Of a stretch of 64,000 nucleotides of DNA, positions 42,189-53,914 are shown piece by piece (position 1 is the stretch's first letter; each line of letters starts with the position of its first letter). Origin of the DNA: Haematococcus lacustris (taxonomy: Eukaryota; Chlorophyta; Chlorophyceae; Chlamydomonadales; Haematococcaceae); NCBI GenBank assembly GCA_030144725.1, contig JASKMD010000005.1:1047476-1111475 (forward strand). Reading direction: 5' to 3'. The notes under the pieces are model-generated. The model saw nothing but the letters and a program-made list of their open reading frames with translations. It made no database searches and was not told the DNA's origin. A program made the position numbers and the translations under genes.

Positions 42189-43959
42189 CCAGCCTGAGCT
42201 CAAGCCCATGACAGGGAATAGGCCTCGTGGTACTGATATCCACAGCATGGCAGGCGGACTGACTGATGAAAGAGTGTTGCGAGTACCAAGACATGGGGAG
42301 AAGGCCTTGGGGTGCTGAGTACATTGAGGCTGGCTGGGTGGCTGGTGAGGGAGGGCTGTGGCTGATGTGACTGGTGTCGGTGTTGAGAGCCTCGTATGCA
42401 TGTGTACTTCAGAGTGTCTCAGGGCCTGAAGCTGTGGAGGGAGAGGCTGTAGCTGATGAAGCTGGAGTGGTACTGATGAGGTTGGTATGTGTCATGGGCC
42501 CATGTTGCAAGGTTTTGCATGTTTGTGCTTCACTGTGTATGTCAGGGCCTGAGCTGTTGGAAACACAATGGGCATGTCTCCAGTGGTTTATAGACTGCGC
42601 TGGACATGTTGCCATCTGCTCCTGTGTTGGTGCCTCACTGGGAGCATCAGCCATGTACCGGTACACAAACACATGCTTCCAACGGTGTACTGAGTACCAG
42701 GCCGCAACGCACGATCACAACGCGACAGCCAGGATGAAGCTCACGCTCACGGTCACGGTCACAGCGGTCACGGTCACAACCAGGTTCACAGTCACAGCGG
42801 TGTTGAACCATCATTGCCTTGCCACTGGCTCCATTGCAGGCACCTGTGGTGCCATCTCCAACCATGACCGCTTAGTACGCTAGGACTGCGCTCATGACTC
42901 CAATGGGTGCGCAACTCAGCTGCTGCCTTGTCAGCACTCTCTCAAACAAGGCGCTATGTGTGCGGACTATTCTACTGCACTGCTGCACCGACTGAGTCTG
43001 ATACACAGCTGTTGCTGTGCTGGCCCGCCACACTGTTCACCTGAGCACTAACACTCCTGCTCACACGCACTGCTGCCCACACCCAGCCTCACACTCTGTG
43101 TATACAACAGCCGCACAGCACTCCACCTCACTGCCTTCCCCCCTGTGCCCTCAGTTGACAAGGCAATTGACACGGCTGCTGCCCTACAGCCGTCTGTACT
43201 TCACTGCCCTGCCCAGTGCTGCGCGGCCCACGTAGCCTGTCACACAGCCCAACATACAACGTCACATAGCCCTAAGAAGTGGCCGTTGCAATGGGGCTTA
43301 GATGATGATGTAGGAATAGTTGTAGCTGGTGAGATAGTGACATCACATTATGGTATCTCACAGCCTGGGAGGTTCTATAATAAGCTACAACACAACATCT
43401 TATTTAGTTTATTTTGGTTGTTTGGCTGATGAGCTTCAGCTACTGTATTTCCCTATGGATCTGCCCAAGGGGAGAGAGAGTAAGGGAGCACTATGAGCAG
43501 TGATAGGATGATGTTACCTCCTGAGATCTATGCCACCAGCCATTTGCATGCACTCTCTTTTGCACCAGGCTGATGCAAAACACTCTGGCACCAGGCTGCC
43601 ACCCATGCAGGAGATGTGTTACGTGGGAAGGAAAGTCGGTCCTGGCACCAGGCTGATGTAACTCTTATTGTTCTACCACTACAGACTAGCTGAAAGTGTG
43701 GTCACATAGTCTCTGGTCTCTCTCTCACCCTGTAAACCTTGACGTACATGCAGCTGTACATGTATGTAGTGATCACTGTTGCCTAAACTATGCAGGGCTT
43801 GCAACCATGTAAAATGCATTGTTCACGTACAGATGGTGCAGAAGTAATCAATTGTGCAAAATCTCATTGAACTGGTCTTGATGCACTGATTGATGAGGCT
43901 GACCGATGAGAGGTAACTGATATGGCTCAAGTATGTTGCGCAACGGAGTTATGAGAGCT
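42189..43959. other. Intergenic, no gene seen
   Basis: 3' flanks of two convergent genes. It contains a GGTCAC/CGGTCA hexamer cluster (about 42740-42800), repeated CTGGCACCAGGCTG motifs (43560-43660), and no supported coding exon. Confidence 0.4.
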
Positions 43960-46900
43960 TCATCTGCGCGAAACGTGCGCCCAAGTGTGTCTGATCTCAA
44001 ACGTGCCGTTGGGCCGCATGCCGTCCGCAACGTAGCCAAGCGCGCTGAAAGCCTGGAGGCCTGTGACTCGCGACGACTCCACCCCGCTCTCGTCGCTGAT
44101 CATGAGCCCGGTGATCTTTACCTTGTGCCCGCCTCCCGGGTCGCTGGTGTCCGGCAACACCGTCACTCGCAGCACGCACTCACGCGACTGCGACACCACC
44201 ACCTCGTGCAGCGCCACCAGCGAGGTGTGTGTCGAGTGATGGCCGTTCAGGGGCGCAGCCTTGCAGCTGCAGCCGCTGACACATTGCAGTGAAGCCTGGC
44301 CCATGCCCTGATAGCTGCGCAGGTGGGCCACTTCCACAGTGGCGTAGTCCTGCCAGCAGCCAACCAGGCAACCAACCAGTCAGGGCCACACAATGTGACG
44401 GAGTGAGGCTGGATGTGAACGAAGAATTGTGGCAGCAATGGCAGGTCGACATGTAATGATGGTGAGCAGGCAGGATGTCGAAATGGATTTAACAGGTGCC
44501 ATCAAGTACAACACAGCTGGCCCGACCCAGGTGTTGCATAGTGCAGAATGTGCTCGCCTTGGCTCAGCATGCCCTGCCCTGCCATTCTCCCGCCACCTCT
44601 CACCTGCAGCTCTGCTGCCTCTGTGTTGGACTTGGCACGTGTGGTGGTGTCGATCTTGAAGTCGATGCTGGCACCAGGCTGTGTGGCCACCAAACCCCAC
44701 TTGGCACGCTTGTGTGGCGGCTGGTCATTTAGCCACTGGAAGGCTGTGTTGGCAGCAGCGGGGGTGGGAGGAGGCAGCACAGCAGCTTGCAGCATGTCAC
44801 CTGCACCACGGGGTCAAGAGGGCGGCAAGGTGAGGGGCAGCCAGGCAGCAATGCCAGTGCTTCCATAGCATGGTGAGGACAGCTGCTGCTTCACAACTAG
44901 CCTGCTGTCTCCTGAGCTGGCCTGACCTCGCTCACGCACCTATGAAGCACTTGTCAGCCGTGCTTTCCCAGTTGCCCGAAATCATGGGAGGGGGCAAGGG
45001 GGCAGCAGCTCGGGCAAGGTCGGCCGTGCGATTGTAGTGGCGGTGCTTAGTGACTGCCTGCATACATCAGGCCACGGCAGGAGGCTGCCGCTTGGCCATG
45101 CTTGGATGGTAGGAGATCTCTTGACTGGGTACAACTGAGGGTTCAGCGAGACGCATGATAAGGCCGTGATCATCAGGCAGGTGGCAGGCCAGCAAGCAGC
45201 AAGAGCAGCCATGGAGCAGGACCAGCCCTCACCCTGGCAGCGTCCGCCAGCAGATGGACTGCCAGGTCTGCCATGGCCCGGTGCCCGGTGTGGCCCTCTG
45301 CAGCCAAATCAAGGGACAGGCAGCTGGTGTAGACTCGGCCATTGTGGACATGGCAGCAGCACCAGCAGTAGGAGTGGTGGCAACTGCAATACGAGGCGTC
45401 AGAGGCAGAGAAGGCGGCGGCCAAGGGCGAGTAGGGCTCGCACCTGGGTGCACTACGTCCCAATAGAACACGTTGCCCTTCAGCTGGGCGTCAATCTCAG
45501 GAGCTTCCGTGGCGCCGTTGACATCTCCACGGGTGCGTGACACGTTGAAGCCCGGCACACCTGAAGTGCCAAGAGAGTGGGCACTGTGGAAAGCTTTGCA
45601 CAAGCCCGGCAGACAGGCTTGCGGCTGACTGGGTGTGGGCCATGATGGTCATAGAGGCCAGGGTCTGACATACCCAGAACACCTGAGGTGACCGCATCAC
45701 ATGCAAAGTACCATCTGCAGCATAGCCACCTGACCTGCAAGATCTGATGGTGCCTGCCTACCTGCTGCCATGGAGCGCCAGCATGCGTTCTTCACTCCCA
45801 CAGTGGGCAGCTGCAGGCACCACCAGAGGGCAGATGCTGGGGTTGCGGGCCGTGGCGGAAGTGCAGCAGCATGGCAGGGTGTGGCAAAAGCACCTCCATG
45901 GCCCACCCCTTTGCGCCCTACTTGGTGTCGCTCCAGCTGCCTGGTGCTGACTATCACACCCTGAGGCCTGCAGCCCCTGCTGCCCTTGATGTCGCACCTG
46001 GTAGTAGGTGGCCAGCTCATGGAACTCGCGGTCACTGCCGGTGTAGTACAGGCCATCAGGTCGCTGGAACACTTGTTTCTGAAACCAGGTGTACCTGCAG
46101 CGACGTGGCATGCTCGCAATTTAAGTGCAGTGACGTGGCAGGCTCTAATTCAAACGTGAAGTGGAACTCCACGCTGCATTGCGTGCGCAGGGCTGGCACT
46201 CACGCATTGAGCAGCAGCACGGCTGGTTTGTTGGGGTACGACAAAAGCTTGCGCAGCAGACGCTCAAAAGGGCGGCGCACACTATTGTCGAAAGGTATGT
46301 CACCCGGGTTGGGTACATCGTTCAGTGAGTACTCGACGATGATGATGTCAGCAGTCTGCAAGCATGAATGGTGAAGGTGTAGGAAGTCGTTGGTGAGGGC
46401 TGCCACAGTGAGGGCTGCCACAGTGAGCCAGAGGCGTAGGAGCCAGAGGTGTAGGAACCAGAGCCAGAGGTGTAGTGAGCCAGAGGTGTAGGAAGTCATT
46501 GGTAAGGGCTGCCACAGTGAGGCAGAGGCTACGCTTGGGATCATGCAGCAGCAGCTGGGGTACTATGGGCACTTTCAAGCATCCTGGCAAGCAGCATCCA
46601 CCAGGACAGGCGGCATGGATCCCTGAGGCTGAGGAGGGAAAGCTGCCACGGTGCCTGCCACCATCTCATCAGCAGCTTGGGATTTGACGCAGACTCTGCC
46701 AACCAGGTCAACAGCAGCACCTGTCTGTGATCCAGTGGGGCACACTACAGGGTGGCTGTGTGTGGAAGGGTGTGAAAGGCAGCAATGGAGCACAGAGCTT
46801 GAGGCTAGTTGGCTACATCCTTGCATAGCAAAGCCCTGCCCTGTGTGGACAGCAGGCAGCAGGTTCCAGGTAGGGTTGGGCCCGACATCGTTGCAGACTT

Positions 46901-47895
46901 GTCGTGTCTGTTTGCTCCCTGACTGTTGGGCCGCCCTCCTGCTGCACCAATCAGACAACCCTGCACCTTGGGCACATGGACGTTGTAGCAGACGCTCATG
47001 TAGGAGGAATAGGTGCCAGGCACAGCGCTGCTCAGCAGGTGCACAGGGCCGGGCTTGTCACCAGGGCGCCACAAATCATGCGTGGCATTGAAGTGTAGCG
47101 CTAGCCAGTCTTCCAGGTACTCCACCCAACTGCAGAGCACCACCCTCTACCAGTGTGTGAGATGAGCTATGTGCTGTGCTGCTGCGGGTGCTAGTGTGTG
47201 CATGACACAAGTGATGAGCATCTGCCACAAGATGGGAATGCATGGAAATGACGGGCATTGTGCAACAGGGCGCAGCTGCAGCCTCTGACCTGTGCGTATC
47301 CACTGCGCCCGCCCCTGCTGAGATGCTGCCGCCCACCACTACCACGCTCAGGTTCCCAGTGGCCTGGTAGCGGGCAAAGGCATTGCGCAGGCGGCCCATG
47401 TCGCCACGGTAATCCACACCCATCTGCCGACTGGTGTCATCCAGGAAATAGCCAGGCCAGCTGCAACGTAAGATCAGGGAAAGCGCAGTGGCCATTAACC
47501 ACTGCTGCAGGGTCCACCACCCTGCCTGGCTGCCTGCCAGCTTCTGCTGACCACACTCACGTGTGTGGACCCTTGATCAAGGCCTTGAGATCTCTGGTTG
47601 CCTTGTTTGTAACCCGAGCCTGTGCCCTGTCTCCTGACAGGGATGAGCTAAGAGCCTGGTTTTGCTGCCAGTGGCTGCGCTGCAGGAGGGCTCGTTTGGC
47701 CAGCTGGTATGCATGGTTCTGCCTGGAGCTGGGCTGCTGGCCAAACAACCCCTGGATGTCGTCCGTGCTGACACCCCAACCCAGCCGCAACCCTGCGCTC
47801 CGCTGCTGTGTATGCGGTCGACCGGCTCCTGCAAGCGCTGCCATGCTGACCGGGGACAACGTGAGCAGCACGACCGCGAAGGTGGAGAGGAACAT
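43960..47895 (-). CDS. Secreted SGNH (GDSL-like) hydrolase, paralogue A
   Basis: Eleven minus-strand exons: 47895-47561, 47460-47290, 47129-46967, 46355-46204, 46094-45998, 45810-45762, 45560-45444, 45297-45233, 45057-44940, 44800-44604, 44349-43960; 617 residues with consistent phases. SGNH enzymes hydrolyse esters, often on polysaccharides or lipids; the substrate here is unknown. The catalytic blocks are clear: VVVVGGSISAGAGA (nucleophile Ser157), IIIVEYSLND (Asn235) and FYWDVVHPEGHTGHRAMADL (Asp357 and His360). The N terminus is a signal peptide (FLSTFAVVLLTLSPVSMAAL), so the protein enters the secretory route. A C-terminal region of about 200 residues (FKIDTTTRAKS..., VEVAHLRSYQGMG..., THTSLVALHEVVV) looks like a beta-rich accessory domain. 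Paralogue B lies directly upstream on the same strand. Confidence 0.88.
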
Positions 47896-48469
47896 CTCGC
47901 AGGCTGTAACTACAGTGGGATATCTTCACTGGACGTCTTTACAGAGCGTTATTCACCGAACTTTCGCTGAGGTTCACAAACTGCTGCCGGGTCAAGTCAC
48001 CGTTCGCTGTCCGGAAATGTGGGTGTTGGTGAGACTGCTGTCTTACACAGTGTACTGCAGCTGCGCAGGTTCGCGTCGCCTCGACTTCAACCTCACACCT
48101 GCGGTGCGGCCCCCGGTTCTGCACTGTATGCTTAACTTCCTTCCGCTCCTTCTTAAGCTCTAGTAGGGCACTAGTAGGGCACTGCATCACTTGCTACGCC
48201 TTGGGCCGCTACTTCAATGTCGGTGTGTTATTGTCGTACACATGTCATGCGACGCGCTTCACCACACTGGTGGTTCTATGTGTAGATGTCAAGATTTTTC
48301 TGTCACATACATTGTCTATCATCTAGTGCTCGCAGACGTCTTTCAAGCAGACCACACCCGCAACCCAGCTCCTCACGCTTCCCAAGTTTATGTGTTCCAA
48401 AGCTCCAATTGCTCAGACCTTGCTGAAGCTACAGCAATTGAGCCCTATGTTTTGATAGAACACTCTTGA
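47896..48469. other. Spacer between the hydrolase genes, no gene seen
   Basis: This should hold the promoter of paralogue A. No supported coding frame. Confidence 0.4.
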
Positions 48470-48727
48470 GGCTGTCACGTCTGCATCCTGACTGGCACCA
48501 GATGCACAGAGGGGGTAGTGGATGACGCCATGCATTTCATCTTTGAGTGCACTGCCACGAGTTCCATCAGGGAACAGCCGGAGTTTGCCATGACTTTACA
48601 GAACAATAATGAGAATTTGCATGACTTCATGTTGAGCCCATGTGCACCTTTGTTTGTGCACCTTGCTTTGAAGTGCGTTACAGAAAGTCCCGAACCCCTA
48701 GAGGGGGAGGGCGGCCTAGCAGCCTAA
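48470..48727 (+). mobile_element. LINE remnant: C-terminal zinc-binding end of a reverse transcriptase
   Basis: An open stretch of about 85 codons contains a CCHC-type signature, CHVC, then DDAMHFIFECTATSSIRE. This is typical of the segment after the reverse transcriptase in LINE-type ORF2 (the zf-RVT-like region), and it continues LHDFMLSPCAPLFVHLALK to a stop. Only this 3' piece is present; no RT core precedes it, so it is a 5'-truncated insertion. The sequence after the stop (CGGCTGACGGCTTAAGCGGTG) also occurs in the CNOT11 3' flanks. Confidence 0.6.
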
Positions 48728-49732
48728 CGGCTGACGGCTTAAGCGGTGTAAGCCACATCATCAGCATCCTGACTGGGCCTGGCCAGTCGCTTCCCCAGCA
48801 AGCCTCCTGACTGATGCTTCCTCCCAACTGCTGCAAGTCACTCTTCAATGTCACTGATGCTGCTGCTTGCTCAACGTAAGTGGTTGCGCAATGAAGAGGG
48901 GAGTGATGCCCTGGCTGCTGCTGCTGCTTTGTCCCTGAGTGTACTGTTCGTCAACAGGGTCACTTTGAAAGAAGCACCAGTACAGCTTAACAAGTTGCAA
49001 CCGTCGGTGCCAGGTCCAGCATGATTGCTGACATGCAGGGGTGAGCACACAACTGTTGGCCTAGAAAAAGGTTTGGGAAAGGGAGTGCTTACGGAGCAAT
49101 ACTCAAGTGTTCACCATGCACAGAGTTCTCCGTGACTGTTGTCCAAAATGACAAGCGCAGACGCATGCTCGACATGAGTGTGCACCCCTTCCTCCCCTCA
49201 ATCATACACAACATTCGCCAAGTACATTCGTCAAGTACATTGATTGTGGCCGGCATGCATGCGCCTACCAAGCAGCTCCACAGACAGTGCACCTCCTTGA
49301 TCATCATGTCGCCCGTCCTGCAGCTATGTCGTGTACCATGACAATGTGGGAGCATGGGCTACTGAGCAGACAAATAAACCTGTCTTGTGACATGAAGAAA
49401 TGGCTCATGTGCACATGAATGCTCGCTCATGCCAGTAACTAAGCTGAAGTGCGTATGACTGGCGGACAGAGATCACAAGGGGTCATGTCCTCCTACAGGA
49501 CTAAGCAACAAAATGCATCATGTCTGCTATGTATGCATACATGTATGCCTCATAGCATGCCGCATGCATCAGCCGCCCTGCTCAGTACCAGCACCGCACG
49601 GTGGTGCAGATGCTCTAGGAGGCAAACATGTGTCTGCAGGATATGGAGGGCTGTGAGAGGAGGAAGTGGAGGACATGGAGGAAGGGCAAGGTGGCAGGAC
49701 GTGGGGGAAGGGTGCGAGTTGCGTGTTCACAT
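48728..49732. other. Intergenic, no gene seen
   Basis: 3' flank of hydrolase paralogue B. Minor open frames have no support. Confidence 0.4.
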
Positions 49733-52700
49733 TCAAGTCTCCCATGTATTGCGGATCTCAAATGTGCCATTTCTACCAATACCGTCAGTGATGTACGCCA
49801 GCGCACTCATGGCATTTAAACCTTTGTCTCTCGACGACTCCACCCCGCTCTCGTCGCTGATCATGAGCCCGGTGATCTTTACCTTGTGCCCGCCTCCCGG
49901 GTCGCTGGTGTCCGGCAACACCGTCACTCGCAGCACGCACTCACGCGACTGCGACACCACCACCTCGTGCAGCGCCACCAGCGAGGTGTGTGTCGAGTGA
50001 TGGCCGTTCAGGGGCGCAGCCTTGCAGCTGCAGCCGCTGACACATTGCAGTGAAGCCTGGCCCATGCCCTGATAGCTGCGCAGGTGGGCCACTTCCACAG
50101 TGGCGTAATCCTGCCAGCAGCCAACCAGGCAACCAACCAGACAGGGCCACACAATGTGACGGAGTGAGGCTGGATGTGGACGAAGAATTGTGGCAGCAAT
50201 GGCAAGTCGACATGTGATGATGGTGAGCAGGCAGGAAGTCGAAATGTATTAAACAGGTGCCATCAAGTACAACACAGCTGGCCCGGCCCAGGTGTTGCGT
50301 AGTGCAGAATGTGCTCGCCTTGGCTCAGCATGCCCTGCCCTGCCATTCTCCCGCCACCTCTCACCTGCAGTCCGGCTGCCTCTACGTTGGACTTGGCAGG
50401 TGTGCTGGTGTCGATCTTAAACTCGATGCTGGCACCTGGCTGTGTGGCCACCAAACCCCACTTGGCACGCTTGTGTGGCGGCTGGTCATTTAGCCACTGG
50501 AAGGCTGTGTTGGCAGCAGCGGGGGTGGGAGGAGGCAGCACAGCAGCTTGCAGCATGTCACCTGCACCATGGGGTCAACAGGGCGGCAAGGTGAGGGGCA
50601 CCCTGGCAGCCATACCAGTGCTTCCATAGCATGATGAGGACAGATGCTTCTTCACATCTTCCCTGCTATCTCCTGGGCTGGCCTGCCCTTGCTCACGCAC
50701 CTATGAAGCACTTGTCAGTCGTGCTTTCCCAGTTGCCCGGGATCATGGGAGGGGGCAAGGGGGCAGCAGCTCGGGCAAGGTCGGCCGTGTGGTTGTAGTG
50801 GCGGTGCTTAGTGACTGCCTGCATACATCAGGCCACGGCAGGAGGCTGCCGCTTGGCCATGCTTGGATGGTAGGAGATCTCTTGACTGGGTACAACTGAG
50901 GGTCCAGCGAGACGCATGATAAGGCCGTGATCATCAGGCAGGTGGCAGGCCAGCAAGTGCAGCCATGGAGCAGGGCCAGCCCTCACCCTGGCAGCGTCCG
51001 CCAGCAGATGTACTGCCAGGTCTGCCATGGCCCGGTGCCCGGTGTGGCCCTCTGCAGCCAGATCAAGGGACAGGCAGCTGGTGTAGACTCGGCCATTGTG
51101 GACATGGCAGCAGTGCCAGCAGCAGGAGCGGTGGCAACTGCAGTACGAGCTGAGGGCAAGTAGGACACGCACCTGGGTGCACTACGTCCCAATAGAACAC
51201 GTTGCCCTTCAGCTTGGCGTCAACCTCAGGAGCTTCCGTGGCGCCGTTGACATCTCCACGGGTGCGTGACACGTTAAAGCCCGGCACACCTGAAGTGCCA
51301 AGAGAGTGGGCACTGTGAAAAGCGTTGCACAAGCCTGGCAGACAAGCCTGCAACTGACTGAGGGTGGGCCATGTGGGCCATGCAGGTCAGGGCCTGGCAC
51401 AAGCAGAGCACCCGAGGTGACAGCATGAATAGCAATGTACCGTCCGCAGCATAGCCACCTAAGCTGCAAGATCTGATGGTGCCTGCCTACCTGCTGCCAT
51501 GGAGCGCCAGCATGCGTTCTTCACTCCCACAGTGGGCAGCTGCAGGCAGCACCAGAGGGCAGACGCTGGTGGTGAGGGCCAAGGCAGAATGCACCAGCAG
51601 GGCAAGGTGTGGCAGATGCCCTGCTCAGTGTCGCTCCAGCTGCCCGGTGCTGGCAATCACACCCTGAGGCCTGGAGCCCCTGCTGCCTCTGGTGAAGCAC
51701 CTGGTAGTAGGTGGCCAGCTCATGGAACTCGCGGTCACTGCCGGTGTAGTACAGGCCGTTCCTACTACTTGACTGGCCCAGATCAAACCAGGTGTACCTG
51801 CAGTGACATGGTATGCACCAACTGAGCTTGGATGGACCGAGAACTGAAACCTGCAGCATCCTTGTCACGTAGATATTGCTTGTCACGTAGACTGCCCTCT
51901 CATCAAGTCATGCCTGTGTTGCCTGCCCCTCATGCCTGCAGCTGTCATTGCACAATTGCATAATGGTATGATGTTCCAGTGCATGGGTAGCTGGTGCAAG
52001 AAATTAGCGATGTGGAGCCTTAAAGCAGGCATCAGACAGGGATGGGCACTGCAACAGGCTTGCACTCACGCATTGAGCAGCAGCACAGCTGGTTTGTTGG
52101 GGTAGGACAGCAGCTTGCGCAGCAGACGCTCAAAGGGACGACGCACACTGTTATCAAAAGGTGTGTCACTTAGTGTCTCGGCGTCATTGAGTGAGTACTC
52201 GACGATGATGATGTCAGCGGTCTGCAAGCATGAACGGTGAAGGTATTGGAGGGCGGTGGTGAGGGCTGCCACAGTGAGCCAGAGGCTAAGCGTGGGATCA
52301 TTAAGCAGCAGCTGGGGTACTTTGGGCACTTCAAACCCCGTACCACTACCGTATCATGGCCAGTGCCAAGTACATGGCCAGCCAGCTGCACTGCTAGAAC
52401 ACAGTGTCTGGGCTGCCACAGTGCTGCCACAGTGCTGGGCTTGCCATATGGCAGCATGCTGCATCCCTTAGCTACACTAATCTCAACGCACCCGTGAAGA
52501 ATGAAGGTGCTTGCTGCCTGTGTCTCAATATTCCGTCACCAAAATCTGACTAATACTTATTCCATAGCAGTTCCGCGGTGGGATGTGGGTGATTGGGGTG
52601 ATTAATAGGGCAGTGGGTCATGAAAACAAAACAAAGGAGCCATCCAAAGGAGCCATGCACAGGAGGAACAGTGCCCTTCCAGACCACCTGCCCCACACAC

Positions 52701-53914
52701 AGTATCCTGCATCCAGACAATCCTGCATCCAGACATCCTGCACCTTAGGAACATGGACGTTGTAGCAAACGCATCCTGCACCTTAGGAACATGGACGTTG
52801 TAGCATGGATCCTGCATCCAGACAATCCTGCACCTTAGGAACATGGACGTTGTAGCAAACGCTCATGTAGGAGGAATAGGTGCCAGGCACAGCGCTGTTG
52901 AGCAGGTGAACAGGGCCAGCCTTGTGTCTTGAGCGCCACAAATCACGAGTAGCATTGAAGTGTAGCGCTAGCCAGTCTTCCAGGTACTCCACCCAACTGC
53001 AGAGCACCACCCTCTACCATTGTGTGACATGGCTATGTGCACCACCCTCTACCAGTGTGTGAGAGGGATATGTGCTGTGCTGCTGCTGCTGCTGCTGCTA
53101 GTGTGCGCATGCCACAGGTGATGAGCATATGCCACAAAGTGGGCATGCATGGAGGTTATGTGCATCGCGCAACAGGGCGCAGCTGCAGCCTCTGACCTGT
53201 GTGTATCCACTGCGCCCGCCCCTGCTGAGATGCTGCCGCCCACCACCACCACGCTCAAGTTCCCAGTGGCTTGGTAGCGGGCAAAGGCATTGCGCAGGCG
53301 GCCCATGTCGCCGCGATAATCCACACCCATCTGCCGACTGGTGTCATCCAGGAAGTAGCCAGGCCAACTGCAACATAGGACCAGGGAAAGCGCAGTGGCC
53401 ATTTAAACACTGCTGCAGGGTCCACCACCCTGCCTGGCTGCCTGCCAGCTTCTGCTGACCACACTCACGTGTGTGGACCTTTAATCAAGGCCTTGAGATC
53501 TCTGGTTGGCTTGTTTGGAACCAGAGGCTGTGCCCTGTCCTCTTGCAGGGACGAGCGAAGAGCCTGAGTTTGCTGCCAGTGGCTGCGCTGCAGGAGGGCT
53601 CGTTTGGCCAGCTGGTATGCATGATTCTGCCCTGAGCTGGGCTGCTGACCGAACAACCCCTGGATGTCGTCCGTGCTGACACCCCAGCCCAGTCGCAACT
53701 CTGTGCTCCGATGCTGCGAAAGCTGTCGATCAGCGTGTCCCAGTACCACCGAGCTGAGGGAGGAGAGCGCAAGCAGCGCAGCTGTGATAGCGCAGACTAG
53801 CATCCGGAGAAGCACGTAGAGTTGCAACTGGTAGCGAATTGTTTTGAAGTATCGTATGTCCCTCTTCACCAATGGCTGCGCTACGGTGTCGTTGTGTGTT
53901 TGTGGAATGCTCAT
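49733..53914 (-). CDS. SGNH (GDSL-like) hydrolase, paralogue B
   Basis: Eleven exons: 53914-53469, 53367-53197, 52996-52834, 52221-52070, 51797-51701, 51539-51491, 51289-51173, 51051-50987, 50818-50701, 50561-50365, 50110-49733; 650 residues. Exons 2 to 10 have exactly the same lengths and phases as in paralogue A, and the catalytic blocks are the same (GGSISAGAGA, IIIVEYSLND, DVVHPEGHTGHRAMADL). The first exon is longer: the protein starts MSIPQTHNDTVAQPL, then has a hydrophobic span (LLRMLVCAITAALLALSSLS). It may therefore be a signal-anchored membrane protein rather than a freely secreted one. The C-terminal exon differs at its end (DKGLNAMSALAYITDGIG). Intron 3 carries two extra copies of the exon 3 end with its splice donor. 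Confidence 0.87.
52736..52866 (-). repeat. Micro-duplications of the exon 3 end and splice donor
   Basis: The ~30-base segment covering the end of exon 3 and its donor (TACAACGTCCATGTTCCTAA then GGTGCAGGAT on the minus strand) occurs three times, with its exon ends near 52834, 52781 and 52743. A CTGGATGCAGGAT motif is interspersed. Paralogue A has only one copy. Confidence 0.85.

Noticed and set aside
47258..48163. 301-codon plus-strand open frame
   Set aside because: It runs antisense over exons 1-2 of hydrolase paralogue A and has no features of its own.
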